Below are positions 8,890 to 18,583 of a stretch of DNA of 45,010 nucleotides, piece after piece; within the stretch, counting starts at the first letter, position 1; each line of letters opens with the position of its first letter. Origin of the DNA: Minisyncoccota bacterium (GTDB taxonomy: Bacteria > Patescibacteriota > Minisyncoccia > Phycocordibacterales > JACZSL01); the NCBI GenBank assembly GCA_028280145.1, contig JANQMM010000048.1, positions 1 through 45,010 of the forward strand, in the 5' to 3' direction. Under the pieces are notes generated by a model that worked only from the letters and a program-made list of their open reading frames with translations, did no database searches and was not told the DNA's origin. Made by a program: the position numbers and the translations under genes.

Positions 8890-10569
8890 TTATATCTTTG
8901 ATGCTTTTATTACCTCCTCCAGCGTTGTGATGCCGTTTACAACTTTTTTAAGCCCGTCATTAAGAAGTGGTGTCATGCCAAGTTCACACGCTTTCTTGTA
9001 GATAGCAGAAGCAGAAGCTTTTTCCACAACAAGTGAACGTATCTCCTCATTCACTTGAAGCACTTCAAAAATACCGACTCTGCCACTAAAACCTGTTAAG
9101 CCACATACTTTGCATCCCGCCCCCGCGTATAAACGCATTTTTGAAAGATTTTGTACACCACTTATTTCTTTTAGCCGTTCTTTAATGAGCGGATCCATTC
9201 TAAGTGCTGACCGTTCGTTCTTGTTCAACAAATGACTCTTCTTGCAATGAGTACAGATCTTTCTAACAAGACGTTGCGATATCACCACGTTTACGGAGGA
9301 GGCAACAAGAAAAGATTCCATGCCCATTTCAAGTAATCTGGGAAATGTGGTTGGGGCATCGTTGGTATGAAGTGTAGAGAGTAAAAGATGGCCGGTCATT
9401 GCTGCATTCACTGCAATATCGGCGGTTTCTTCATCCCTGATTTCACCCACCATAATAATGTCCGGATCTTGTCGAACAATAGAACGCAGTCCTGTTGCAA
9501 ATGTAAGACCCTTTTTCTGGTTGACCTGTGTTTGTTGCACACGACTCATATCGTACTCAACCGGATCCTCTATGGTCATGATATTTACCTCCGGCCTGTT
9601 AAGAAAGCGTAAAATAGTGTACAGCGTTGTTGTCTTCCCCGAACCAGTTGGACCAACTGCTAATACCATGCCGTGCGGCTTATGTGACGCCTCCACTATC
9701 TTTTCGTAATCATTTTCATCGAGACCAATGTTTTGAAGTGAAAAGCGCTTATTGTGAGAAGCAAGCAATCGCATCACCACGTTTTCGCCCCGCGTGATCG
9801 GAATGATCGACACACGAACATCAAACGCTGTATCGTCAACCTCATACTCAAACCGGCCGTCTTGGGCAGCGGCATGCTCATCTGTTTGCAGGCGAGACAT
9901 AATCTTGATTCGAAACACCACTTTTTCATGCAAATTCATTGGATACGTAGCCGCTTCATGCAAGATTCCGTCAATACGAAATCTAATGAGTATTTTGTCT
10001 GTAAGTGGTTCAATATGAATATCTGAAGCACGGCTGTCGTGAGCATACTCCAGAAGAAGGTTCACTAACTCAACAATATCTCCTTCATCTCCTTCCCTGA
10101 CACAACATTGTATAAACTCCTCAACTTTCTCGCGAAGATCCCCTTTGTAGTATTTAAGTGCCTCTTGAATGCTGGCGTTTGTAGCATAATATATTTCTAT
10201 TTTCTTTCCTGTCTTTTTCTCTAAGAGTTTAATGAATTCATAATTATCTGTATTTGATGTGGCAAGCTTGAGGCAGTTGTTTTCTTCTCCAAAAAAGATT
10301 GCTTGTTGGGCATATGCGACAACTTCAGGAATAATATCCAAAAATGTTTTTGCGATCTGATACTGGCTGAGATCAACGAAATGGTAATTCAAATAGTCGG
10401 CAACGGTTTTACCAAAATTTTCATCAGATATCAATCCTTCGGAAACAAAGAATTCTTCAGGTGGAATGTTGTGCTTTTTCGCTGATTCTAAGGCAGATTT
10501 AAATTGCTTTGCTGCTACATGTCCCGGTGTTACAAGCAGTTTCTTTAATGTTTTTTCATCAATCTTCAT
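8890..10569 (-). CDS. pilB: Type IV pilus assembly ATPase (PilB/GspE)
   Basis: GPTGSGKTTTLY Walker A, RASDIHIEP, VGEIRDEETADIAVNAAMTGHLLLSTLHTNDA; Zn motif CTHCKK..CKVCG. ORF extends to 10677; MKIDEKTLKKLL at 10569 is a likely start. Confidence 0.92.
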   Translation of the reverse strand: MKIDEKTLKKLLVTPGHVAAKQFKSALESAKKHNIPPEEFFVSEGLISDENFGKTVADYLNYHFVDLSQYQIAKTFLDIIPEVVAYAQQAIFFGEENNCLKLATSNTDNYEFIKLLEKKTGKKIEIYYATNASIQEALKYYKGDLREKVEEFIQCCVREGDEGDIVELVNLLLEYAHDSRASDIHIEPLTDKILIRFRIDGILHEAATYPMNLHEKVVFRIKIMSRLQTDEHAAAQDGRFEYEVDDTAFDVRVSIIPITRGENVVMRLLASHNKRFSLQNIGLDENDYEKIVEASHKPHGMVLAVGPTGSGKTTTLYTILRFLNRPEVNIMTIEDPVEYDMSRVQQTQVNQKKGLTFATGLRSIVRQDPDIIMVGEIRDEETADIAVNAAMTGHLLLSTLHTNDAPTTFPRLLEMGMESFLVASSVNVVISQRLVRKICTHCKKSHLLNKNERSALRMDPLIKERLKEISGVQNLSKMRLYAGAGCKVCGLTGFSGRVGIFEVLQVNEEIRSLVVEKASASAIYKKACELGMTPLLNDGLKKVVNGITTLEEVIKASKI

Positions 10570-11037
10570 AATTGAAATCCCAACGTTACTCTCTTGATGA
10601 ATTCCCTTAACACGACCGTCTTTCTGTCTTAACAACAGAAGTGAGCACGATGACGAAAATATCTCTCGTGCAATCATCCTCCTTGAACGAGGAATACTGT
10701 TCCGTTATCCGATAAGAGGTGTGTACAGACCCAAAGAAAATGGGTTCCGGTTCTATCTTCCTTGCCTTTTCAACGACTTTTTCGCCGCTATGCGCTTTTC
10801 TGCAAATATTCCATGCGCCATTGATGGAGTTAGAAATTTTTATTCATATTTCCAACCATCATAATAATCCCAGAAATAAGATGAAATTTTTATGAAATTT
10901 ATCTCATAAAAAAATAAAAAGGCTAGAATAAGGGTGGTTGGGTGCCCAAAAAATGTCTTGTATACTTAGACAAAGGAGAGATAAAGAAAAAGTGAAGAAA
11001 TGTTAATTTTTTTCAAAAATGTTCACAAAATAGAAAG

Positions 11038-11703
11038 ATGAAGATTTTAGTAGTCGATGACGATAAGGCAATACGTGATTTTCTCAAAAAATCATTAGAG
11101 GCGGAATATTTCGCCGTTGATACAGCAGAGGATGGAGAAGAAGCCTTGGCTCTCGCCCGTATCAGTAATTATGATCTCATTAGTCTTGACTGGAATCTGC
11201 CCAAAATGAGTGGTCGAGAAGTGTGCGAGACACTCCGACGAGATGGCTCTACTGTGCCAATAATTGTACTTTCGGTCAGGACAGATACGAGTTCGAAAGC
11301 TGAAATATTGAACATAGGAGCGGACGACTATCTAAGTAAGCCCTTTTCGTTTGAAGAATTCATCGCACGAGTCCGTGCACTACTTCGAAGACCCGGCCAC
11401 ATAGAAGGAGAGATACTTGAGGTGAAGAACGTACAACTTGATACGAAGAAGATGACAGTGACATGCAACAAGAAGGAAATATATTTAACCAGAAAAGAGT
11501 TCATGCTTCTTGAATATTTATTGCGAAACAAAGGCTCGGTAATGTCTCGAGGAATGATTATGGAACATGTTTGGGATATGAATGCAGACCCTTTCTCAAA
11601 CACGATTGAATCACACATCATGAGCTTGCGTAGAAAAATTGATCAGTCGGGGAAAAATAAAATCATTCAAACAATTCCGGGAAGAGGATATAAGATCGAA
11701 TAA
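11038..11703 (+). CDS. OmpR-family DNA-binding response regulator
   Basis: MKILVVDDDKAIRDFL receiver, SLDWNLPKMSG, C-terminal winged helix SHIMSLRRKIDQ...IQTIPGRGYKIE. Confidence 0.92.
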   Translation: MKILVVDDDKAIRDFLKKSLEAEYFAVDTAEDGEEALALARISNYDLISLDWNLPKMSGREVCETLRRDGSTVPIIVLSVRTDTSSKAEILNIGADDYLSKPFSFEEFIARVRALLRRPGHIEGEILEVKNVQLDTKKMTVTCNKKEIYLTRKEFMLLEYLLRNKGSVMSRGMIMEHVWDMNADPFSNTIESHIMSLRRKIDQSGKNKIIQTIPGRGYKIE

Positions 11704-11731
11704 AGAATCTGTTGTAAAAAAATATGTATGT

Positions 11732-11764
11732 AAAGGTCATGAATATTTTTTTGTGATCTTTTTT
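11732..11764 (+). terminator. Probable terminator after the response regulator
   Basis: AAAGGTCA/TGATCTTT stem (one G.U), T-run. Confidence 0.5.
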
Positions 11765-11863
11765 GCATTTTTATTTAAACTTTAATTTATCAAAAATACA
11801 TGCTCAAAAAGGTATTTTTAGAAATGGACATACGTACTTTAAAATACACAGGAGGAATGAAAA

Positions 11864-12853
11864 ATGTCCGAACTACTTCATACAGTAACGCGTAGTACCC
11901 TACCCGATAACGCCGACCTCAATACGGTGTATCGACTTACCCCCATAGATCCGGACGAAGCCTACTACCAGGAAAGAACTGATAGAAATATCGGCTGGAT
12001 CACCAAAGAAGAACAGCAGATGCTCAAAGGTGCAGTTGTCGGTATCGCTGGTTGTGGCGGAATGGGCGGTACATTGGCTCAGATATTTGTCCGACTCGGT
12101 GTCGGCGAAGTTCGTATTGCGGATTGCGAGGAATTCGATCCGTCGAATATAAACCGACAATTTGCCGCAAGAAGAAATACCGTCGGCGTTTCCAAGGCCA
12201 TCGCAACTGCAAGAGCGGTGCGGGATATCAGTGACGATACCACCCTCGTCGTATATCCTCAGGGAATTGTGGAAGAAACGGTTGAAAGCTTTGTCACCGG
12301 TTGCGATGTCATTTGTGACGAGATCGAATTTTGGGCAATTGGATCTCGCATTCTTCTACATCAGTACGCAAGAATGATCGGCGTTTCCTCGTTTGTCTGT
12401 AGCACAGTCGGTTTTGGCACAAGGTTGATGAAATTCAATCCAAGCGGCCATACCATGGAGTCGTGCGTTTCACTTTCACTTGAAGATGCATTGATTATCC
12501 AAAACAAAATACAGACGAGGACCGCCAACAGTGAGGATGTTAGAAGCATTATGACAAAACTCACCACAGGTCTTGTCCCCAATGTGCACGGCTATACACT
12601 ACCCCATCACTCCTTCGATGACCATGCGCTGGTGCTTGAACGGCTGGAAAAAGAAAATAGTGCTTCTATTCTATCCACCAACCCAAGTATGGCATCAGGC
12701 TTTCTCGCCGATCATGTATTACTTCACCTCTTGAATGGCTCACGTTCAAGAGATGTGGTGGAGCCGCCGGAGCCGCCGGGTTACCTATATTTCGATGCCG
12801 CACGAATGGATGCGCGAGTTGTCACACCAGGCGAGGTGAGAGATGAAAACTAG
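11864..12853 (+). CDS. ThiF/E1-like adenylating enzyme
   Basis: VGIAGCGGMGGTLAQIFVRLGVGEVRIADCEEFDPSNINRQFAARRNTVGVSKA (Rossmann plus DxxxxxxSNxNRQ); later GLVPNVHGYTLP, STNPSMASGFLADHVLLHLL, PPEPPGYLYFD. AGGAGG SD upstream. Confidence 0.85.
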   Translation: MSELLHTVTRSTLPDNADLNTVYRLTPIDPDEAYYQERTDRNIGWITKEEQQMLKGAVVGIAGCGGMGGTLAQIFVRLGVGEVRIADCEEFDPSNINRQFAARRNTVGVSKAIATARAVRDISDDTTLVVYPQGIVEETVESFVTGCDVICDEIEFWAIGSRILLHQYARMIGVSSFVCSTVGFGTRLMKFNPSGHTMESCVSLSLEDALIIQNKIQTRTANSEDVRSIMTKLTTGLVPNVHGYTLPHHSFDDHALVLERLEKENSASILSTNPSMASGFLADHVLLHLLNGSRSRDVVEPPEPPGYLYFDAARMDARVVTPGEVRDEN

Positions 12854-13448
12854 ATCTCAACTGAGTGTTAGCATTGTCACCGAACAGAGAGAAAAAGAAG
12901 GTGTTCTAAAACATGTAGAGCACGTGTATATGGAACACTTTGACGTTAAACCTCCTCCCATAGAGGTTATTTTTGTCGCCAGAGAAAACTCAAAGATCGT
13001 GGGAACGTTGGGGTTTGACTATTGTAACGGTGACGGTGAGATGCCGCTTGAAGAAATCTTTGCATTCGATAAAAACAAAACTCCGTTGACATATGATCCG
13101 CGCAGATCAATCCAATTCAGTCGATGGACCGCCGAGAACCCGAAAATTTCCATAGTGCTTATCTACGCTTCAACGCTGTATGCCTTAAACAGAGGGATGT
13201 GTTACGGGTGGAGCGAACAAAAGGAGAAAGCCGCAAAGTCGGCTATACGAGCCGGAGTGCAGCTACATGAAGTATGCGACGCCGTGATCAGAACAAATTC
13301 AATTCCCCGAGAGATAAGACGATTCTACACGACTAAGCCCGCGCCCAAGCTCTACATGGTTGAGCTTGGACAAATGTTACGCGCAGCCTCAAAACGAACA
13401 TCTTTATTGATAAGTAGTGGGGTGTTGCATTTGGAGAAAAGTGCCTAG
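12843..13448 (+). CDS. GNAT-fold acyltransferase, possibly N-acyl/autoinducer-synthase-like
   Basis: IEVIFVARENSKIVGTLGFDY...RRSIQFSRWTAE...IYASTLYALNRGMCYGWSEQKEKAAKSAIRAGVQLHEV follows a LuxI/FeeM-like layout; overlaps the ThiF gene by 11 bp. Confidence 0.45.
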   Translation: MKTRSQLSVSIVTEQREKEGVLKHVEHVYMEHFDVKPPPIEVIFVARENSKIVGTLGFDYCNGDGEMPLEEIFAFDKNKTPLTYDPRRSIQFSRWTAENPKISIVLIYASTLYALNRGMCYGWSEQKEKAAKSAIRAGVQLHEVCDAVIRTNSIPREIRRFYTTKPAPKLYMVELGQMLRAASKRTSLLISSGVLHLEKSA

Positions 13449-13481
13449 GAAAAAAGGTGTCTACTCGAGCCTTGATTTGAG

Positions 13482-13520
13482 CCTCAAGTCTCTCAGAAAT
13501 GTTTGACTTGAGGTTTTTTT
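13482..13520 (+). terminator. Rho-independent terminator of the thiF-like/GNAT pair
   Basis: Perfect 9-bp stem CCTCAAGTC/GACTTGAGG followed by T7. Confidence 0.85.
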
Positions 13521-13549
13521 ATATAATGAGTTTGAGGGCATGTAATTCT

Positions 13550-15517
13550 ATGACGCCACCACTGTTTCTATTTAGTGTTATATCAATTCTTGTTTTTTTG
13601 GTTGGTTTTTATGTTTTCTTATAAAATCAAAAAGGGGTTGTTCATCGTGTTTTTTTCTTATTCTCTTTGGGTGTAACTACGTGGGTCGCGAGTTTTGTGT
13701 TTCTTGCTTTAACAGAACTGCCAGTATTCGCAAAACTCATACTTCTTGGCGGAACTCTCGTTGTCGGAACACTTTATGTACTTTCATATATATTCCCACA
13801 AAAAGACAAGGTTCCCGCAAGAGTTTTGTTAGCACTGTTGCCACTATACACTACGGCCATAATTATTTCATTTTCACCACTAATTATACAAGGAGCAATC
13901 GTACACCAAGACGGCCACCTTGAACCAATAAACGGACCTCTGTTTCCTTTGTTTGCGGTAATTTTCATCGTATATATCGTTGCCACGATAGTGCAATTTT
14001 TAAAAAGTTACCGTTCCTCTGCAGGACGTGCGCGTTTGCAAATAAGATACTTTTTCATGGGGCTGGGTATTTTTATAGTAGCAGCGGTTATTTTTGATGT
14101 GATACTCCCCTGGATTGGAATAACGGAACTCAATGTGCTTGGCCCCATGGCCTCACTAATATTTGTAGGATCTACTGGTTACGCTATTGTTCGACATCAA
14201 CTACTTGACATCAGGATCGTCATCCAACGAGGTATTATTTACACGACATTGTTTGTCCTGATTATCGGATTGTACCTCTCACTTATAGCTTCTCTTGGTT
14301 ACCTGGCACACATCACCGCAGATTTAGCAGCGATTATTGCTGCAGGTATTACCACAATCATAGGTATTTTCACTACCCCGACGATTGATCGCTATCTGCG
14401 AAAAATTACCGATGCGTTTTTATTTAAAGATAGATATGATTATTCTGAAGCATTGTATGAGCTGAGTAAAATACTAAACCATAACGTTGACGTTGACACC
14501 ATAACGAATGAATCTGAAGAAGCGTTGCGGAACATACTTCGCGTATCAAGAATAGAGATTTTTTCAAATAGTAAATTTAAAAATTCCAAACATATAAAAA
14601 AGGAAGAAGGCGAATTGCTAGTACCAATCAGTTATAAAAATCAGGTACGAGGATGCATTATTGTAGGATTGAAACGTTCCGGCGACCCTTTTACCAAAAA
14701 AGACCAATCGCTTTTGAACACCTTTGCCGAGCAAGCGGGCATTGCACTTGAAAAGGCAAGTCTTTTTAGAGAAGTGGAAAGTTATTCGCATAAACTTGAA
14801 GAAAAAGTTCGAAATAGAACCGCAAAAATAGAAAAGCTACAAAAAGACCAGGAACAAATGATAATTGATATATCTCACCAACTCCAAGATCCGCTGACTA
14901 TCGCAAAACTTGAAATTGAGACGATCAAAGAAGAACCTTCGCAAGGCAAAATCGTCACCACACTTGAAAAATCACTTGATGACATTTCAGACTTCACTTA
15001 TCGTTTAATACGACTTGCAAGACTAACCCACTCACCCGCAAAAATTGAAAAAGAGATGCTTAGTATGAGTGACATGCTTAAAGAGACAGTTGAATATTTC
15101 GAGATAATAGCGCAGGAAAAAAGAATAACCGTCATGTACTACATAGAACCGGATCTATACATGTATGGGAATAGAAAGAGTCTACAGGAAGTAGTAACCA
15201 ACCTGCTTTCCAACGCCATAAAATACAACGTACGAGATATAAAGGATAAGAGAATATATGTTGGTTTATTTGAGAAAGACGACAACATTGTATTAACCGT
15301 GCAGGATACCGGTATCGGCATCGCTACAGAAGAGCTTCCTTTGATATTTAATAGATTTCACAAAGTAAAAAAGGACCCTGCCTTAAACATCAAAAGTGTT
15401 GGTTTGGGACTTTCCATTGTAAAGCGCATTGTCGACCTTCACGGTGGAAATATAGATGTTTTAAGCGCTATAAGTAAAGGTGCGACATTTACCCTCTCGT
15501 TTCCCAAAAAGAGCTGA
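13550..15517 (+). CDS. Membrane sensor histidine kinase (multi-TM N-terminus, GAF-like, HisKA, HATPase); in-frame TAA at 13622-13624
   Basis: The ORF track starts at TTG 13667. An upstream in-frame ATG at 13550 encodes MTPPLFLFSVISILVFLVGFYVFL-TAA-NQKGVVHRVFFLFSLGVTTWVASF. H-box DISHQLQDPLTIAKLEI; N-box NLLSNAIKYN; VGLGLSIVKRIVDLHGG. Confidence 0.8.
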
Positions 15518-15522
15518 ATATA

Positions 15523-15551
15523 TTGCTGAAAAGGCGTTCCTGTGGTATATT
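15523..15551 (+). promoter_or_regulatory. Sigma70-like promoter for infC
   Basis: TTGCTG-N17-TATATT. Confidence 0.65.
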
Positions 15552-15589
15552 TTACGTCACTTGCGTGCTAATACGCGAGTATTTAAGCC

Positions 15590-16204
15590 ATTTTGAAAGA
15601 ACGAGTACTTATAAACGAAAGCATCACAGCTCCGGAATTGCGAGTGGTGGGTGTTGATGGAGAAAATATTGGTGTTGTCTCAAACGCAGAGGCCCAAAAG
15701 CTTGCAAAAGAAGCGGCATTGGATCTCATCATTATCTCTCCTAAAGCCAAACCGCCAGTTGCAAAAATTGTGGACTATGGTAAATTTCAGTACGATCAAA
15801 AGAAAAAGCAGCGTGAGATAAAGCAAAAAGCTCACGTTACTGAGACAAAAATCATCCAAATCAAGATAGGAACGGGAGAACACGACCTCAACCTGAAAAA
15901 GAAACGAATCGAGGAATGGCTCGAAGAGGGGCATCGCATAAAGGTTGATCTCTTCCTTAAAGGACGGTACAAGTACATGGAGTTCGATTTCCTTAAGGGA
16001 AAGTTGGAAGATTTCCTTGAGATCATAATGATACCCTTTAAAATAGCCGATCCGATCAAGAAAAGTCCAAAAGGACTCTCTTGTACCATAGAGCGAGGGG
16101 CAAAAGTGAAAGTTCAGTCGGCACGTGACAACAGAAAACAAACACCAAAAGCACAAGAAACAAAATCTGAAGATTCGAAAGAGTCTTCGAAAGCTAAAGA
16201 CTAA
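15590..16204 (+). CDS. infC: Translation initiation factor IF-3 (probable ATT start)
   Basis: RVLINESITAPELRVVGVDGENIGV...; in-frame TAA at 15584-15586 leaves only ATT (15590) or TTG (15593) as start. Confidence 0.92.
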   Translation: MLKERVLINESITAPELRVVGVDGENIGVVSNAEAQKLAKEAALDLIIISPKAKPPVAKIVDYGKFQYDQKKKQREIKQKAHVTETKIIQIKIGTGEHDLNLKKKRIEEWLEEGHRIKVDLFLKGRYKYMEFDFLKGKLEDFLEIIMIPFKIADPIKKSPKGLSCTIERGAKVKVQSARDNRKQTPKAQETKSEDSKESSKAKD

Positions 16205-16221
16205 GTGCTATACGTTGCACT

Positions 16222-16407
16222 ATGAAAACAAATAAATCATACAAAAAAAGACTAAAGGTGACAAAAAACGGAAAAGTTCTGGCTCGAAAGACAGGACAGA
16301 ATCATTTTAATGCGAAAGCAAGTGGCACTGATCGTCTTGCAAAGAAAAATAGTGCTCCTGTTGCAATGACCTCGAAAGCGAAGGCTCGCTTCATAACGAC
16401 AAAATAA
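16222..16407 (+). CDS. rpmI: 50S ribosomal protein L35
   Basis: MKTNKSYKKRLKVTKNGKVLARKTGQNHFNAKASG. Confidence 0.92.
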   Translation: MKTNKSYKKRLKVTKNGKVLARKTGQNHFNAKASGTDRLAKKNSAPVAMTSKAKARFITTK

Positions 16408-16426
16408 TCTTCTAAGAAAACATATT

Positions 16427-16774
16427 ATGGCACGAGTTAAAAGAGGAACAACAAAAGCAAGACATAGACGAAGTGTTCTTAAGCTTGCGAAAGGATATCG
16501 ATTTGGACGTCGAAGCAAAGAAAAGCAAGCAAAAGAGGCTATTCGACACGCAGGAGTGCACGCATTCAATCATCGCAGGCGGAAAAAGGCTGATTTTCGA
16601 AGGCTTTTTACTGTCCGACTTAATGCAGCAGTACGAAATTTTGACATAAACTACAGCACATTCATCAATGCCCTCAAGAAAAAGGAAATTGCACTTGATC
16701 GAAAGGTGCTCTCTCAGATCGCAGATGAACACCCGGAAACATTTGAACGAATCGTAAATCAAATAAAAGCTTAA
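16427..16774 (+). CDS. rplT: 50S ribosomal protein L20
   Basis: MARVKRGTTKARHRRSVLKLAKGYRFGRRS. Confidence 0.95.
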   Translation: MARVKRGTTKARHRRSVLKLAKGYRFGRRSKEKQAKEAIRHAGVHAFNHRRRKKADFRRLFTVRLNAAVRNFDINYSTFINALKKKEIALDRKVLSQIADEHPETFERIVNQIKA

Positions 16775-16779
16775 AAATC

Positions 16780-16805
16780 AAAAAACCGCTTCTAAGCGGT
16801 TTTTT
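16780..16805 (+). terminator. Rho-independent terminator of infC-rpmI-rplT
   Basis: Perfect AAAAAACCGCTT-CT-AAGCGGTTTTTT. Confidence 0.9.
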
Positions 16806-16952
16806 GGTCGGCAACAACAACCACCATATACTTTCCCCTTTGTAGTGATCATAGACTACATGTGTTTTTAGGTCGTCTGGTTTCATGAAATTATTATACA
16901 CATATTTCAAAATACCAATTATGTTATCATGAAATGTCACTAGTACGCCCAC

Positions 16953-18218
16953 ATGAAGAAAGAAAAGATCGAACGTGAAAATAAGAACATCTGCCTCGAC
17001 TGCAAAAGCAGAATTGAGGAGCTTTCATCGTCTTTTGAGCTTAGCAAAAGTGAGATAGCATTACTCAACCAGCCAAAACGAGTTTTTACATTCAGTGTCC
17101 CACTAAGACGCGATGATGGCTCAACAAAGATCTATAACGCATATCGCGTACAATATAATGATGCACTCGGCCCGACAAAGGGGGGTATTCGGTATCATCC
17201 CGATGTCGATATAGAAGAAGTAAAGACACTTGCTTTTCTTATGGCACTTAAATGCTCTCTTGTGAAACTTCCGCTTGGAGGTGCGAAGGGAGGGATTGAT
17301 GTAGATCCCGGAGATCTTTCAAAAGATGAACTCAAGCGACTGACCAAAGGGTTTGTGCGTGAGATCCATAAATTCATTGGACCAGACGTTGATATTCCGG
17401 CACCTGATGTAAATACCAATGCAGAGATCATGCGATGGATTGTTGAAGAATATTCGACACTCAAAGGCGTATTCACCCCCGCAGTCATAACCGGAAAACC
17501 GTTAGACATCGGTGGGTCACTCGGAAGAGACAGTGCAACCGGGCTTGGAGGTGCGTTTGTGCTTCATCATTACTTTGAAAAAACGCTACGTAAAAAAGCA
17601 GTAACTGTTGCCATTCAAGGGTTTGGGAATGTTGGCGGTCATATCGCACACTTCCTTCACAAATGGGGATATACAGTCGTGGCCGTAAGTGATGCAAAAG
17701 GCGGTTTGTATAAGAAAGAAGGGCTTCCCATTCCCGCTATGTTGAAAGCGCGAGGCACAACACCGGGTATTCGAGGATGTGTCCAATGTGATTCGATCAC
17801 AAACAAAGAGTTATTGGAGCTCGACGTCGATATACTTATCCCGGCGGCTCTCTCACACCAGATCACAAAAGAAAACGCCTCAGACATAAAAGCATCTGTC
17901 ATTTTAGAGATGGCAAACGCGCCTGTGACACAAGAAGCTGATGTTCTTCTAGAGGAAAGAAATGTCACAATTATTCGGGACATCCTTGCAAACGCCGGAG
18001 GAGTGATCGTAAGTTATTACGAATGGGTGCAAAATAATGAAGGAGTCTGTTGGGATGAGGATAAGGTACATAAAAAACTTAAAAAGAAGATATTACACGC
18101 ATTCGACGCTCTCCTAAGTGCGTCTCAAAATTCGAGCCAAAGCATGCGAGACGTTGCATATAAAATGGCAATTGACCGTATCCTCAAAGCAGAGAAGAAG
18201 CGAGGAACACTCGCCTAA
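16953..18218 (+). CDS. gdhA: Glu/Leu/Phe/Val dehydrogenase (glutamate dehydrogenase)
   Basis: YRVQYNDALGPTKGGIRYHPDVDIEEVKTLAFLMALKCSLVKLPLGGAKGGIDVDP; VAIQGFGNVGGHIA. Confidence 0.93.
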   Translation: MKKEKIERENKNICLDCKSRIEELSSSFELSKSEIALLNQPKRVFTFSVPLRRDDGSTKIYNAYRVQYNDALGPTKGGIRYHPDVDIEEVKTLAFLMALKCSLVKLPLGGAKGGIDVDPGDLSKDELKRLTKGFVREIHKFIGPDVDIPAPDVNTNAEIMRWIVEEYSTLKGVFTPAVITGKPLDIGGSLGRDSATGLGGAFVLHHYFEKTLRKKAVTVAIQGFGNVGGHIAHFLHKWGYTVVAVSDAKGGLYKKEGLPIPAMLKARGTTPGIRGCVQCDSITNKELLELDVDILIPAALSHQITKENASDIKASVILEMANAPVTQEADVLLEERNVTIIRDILANAGGVIVSYYEWVQNNEGVCWDEDKVHKKLKKKILHAFDALLSASQNSSQSMRDVAYKMAIDRILKAEKKRGTLA

Positions 18219-18232
18219 AGAATACACCAGAC

Positions 18233-18580
18233 ATGCTTCCCGTTTTAAATACGACACTCGAGCAACTGTTTGATTTGCTGGGATATACCGTGCAAACAAA
18301 AAAAGATATCGTGCGTTCTATAGCGAAAGAAATCGAGCAAGAGGCTCTAAAAGAGGCTAAAAATGGTGTGGGGGAAAATATCGCTATTGAATCACTCAAT
18401 AAAGTACAAAAAATATTGGGCAAAAGAGAGACGTTCCATATCCTTGAGGCAGTCGCGGCGCGAGTGCTTGTGAATTTTTTTGCAGAGCACAAAAGAAATT
18501 ATAGTGAACAGCAGAAAGAGGTTTTCTTGACGTTTTTGCTTACCAACAAACTGAAGCGCGAACTGGAAAAATCGCTTTGA
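18233..18580 (+). CDS. Hypothetical protein
   Basis: 115-aa ORF following gdhA; no family recognised. Confidence 0.5.
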   Translation: MLPVLNTTLEQLFDLLGYTVQTKKDIVRSIAKEIEQEALKEAKNGVGENIAIESLNKVQKILGKRETFHILEAVAARVLVNFFAEHKRNYSEQQKEVFLTFLLTNKLKRELEKSL

Positions 18581-18583
18581 AAC

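Noticed and set aside
13503-13527. TTGACT...TATAAT as a promoter for the histidine kinase
   Set aside because: The spacer is only 13 nt and TTGACT lies inside the terminator stem; the TATAAT alone may still act as a -10 but the pair is not convincing.
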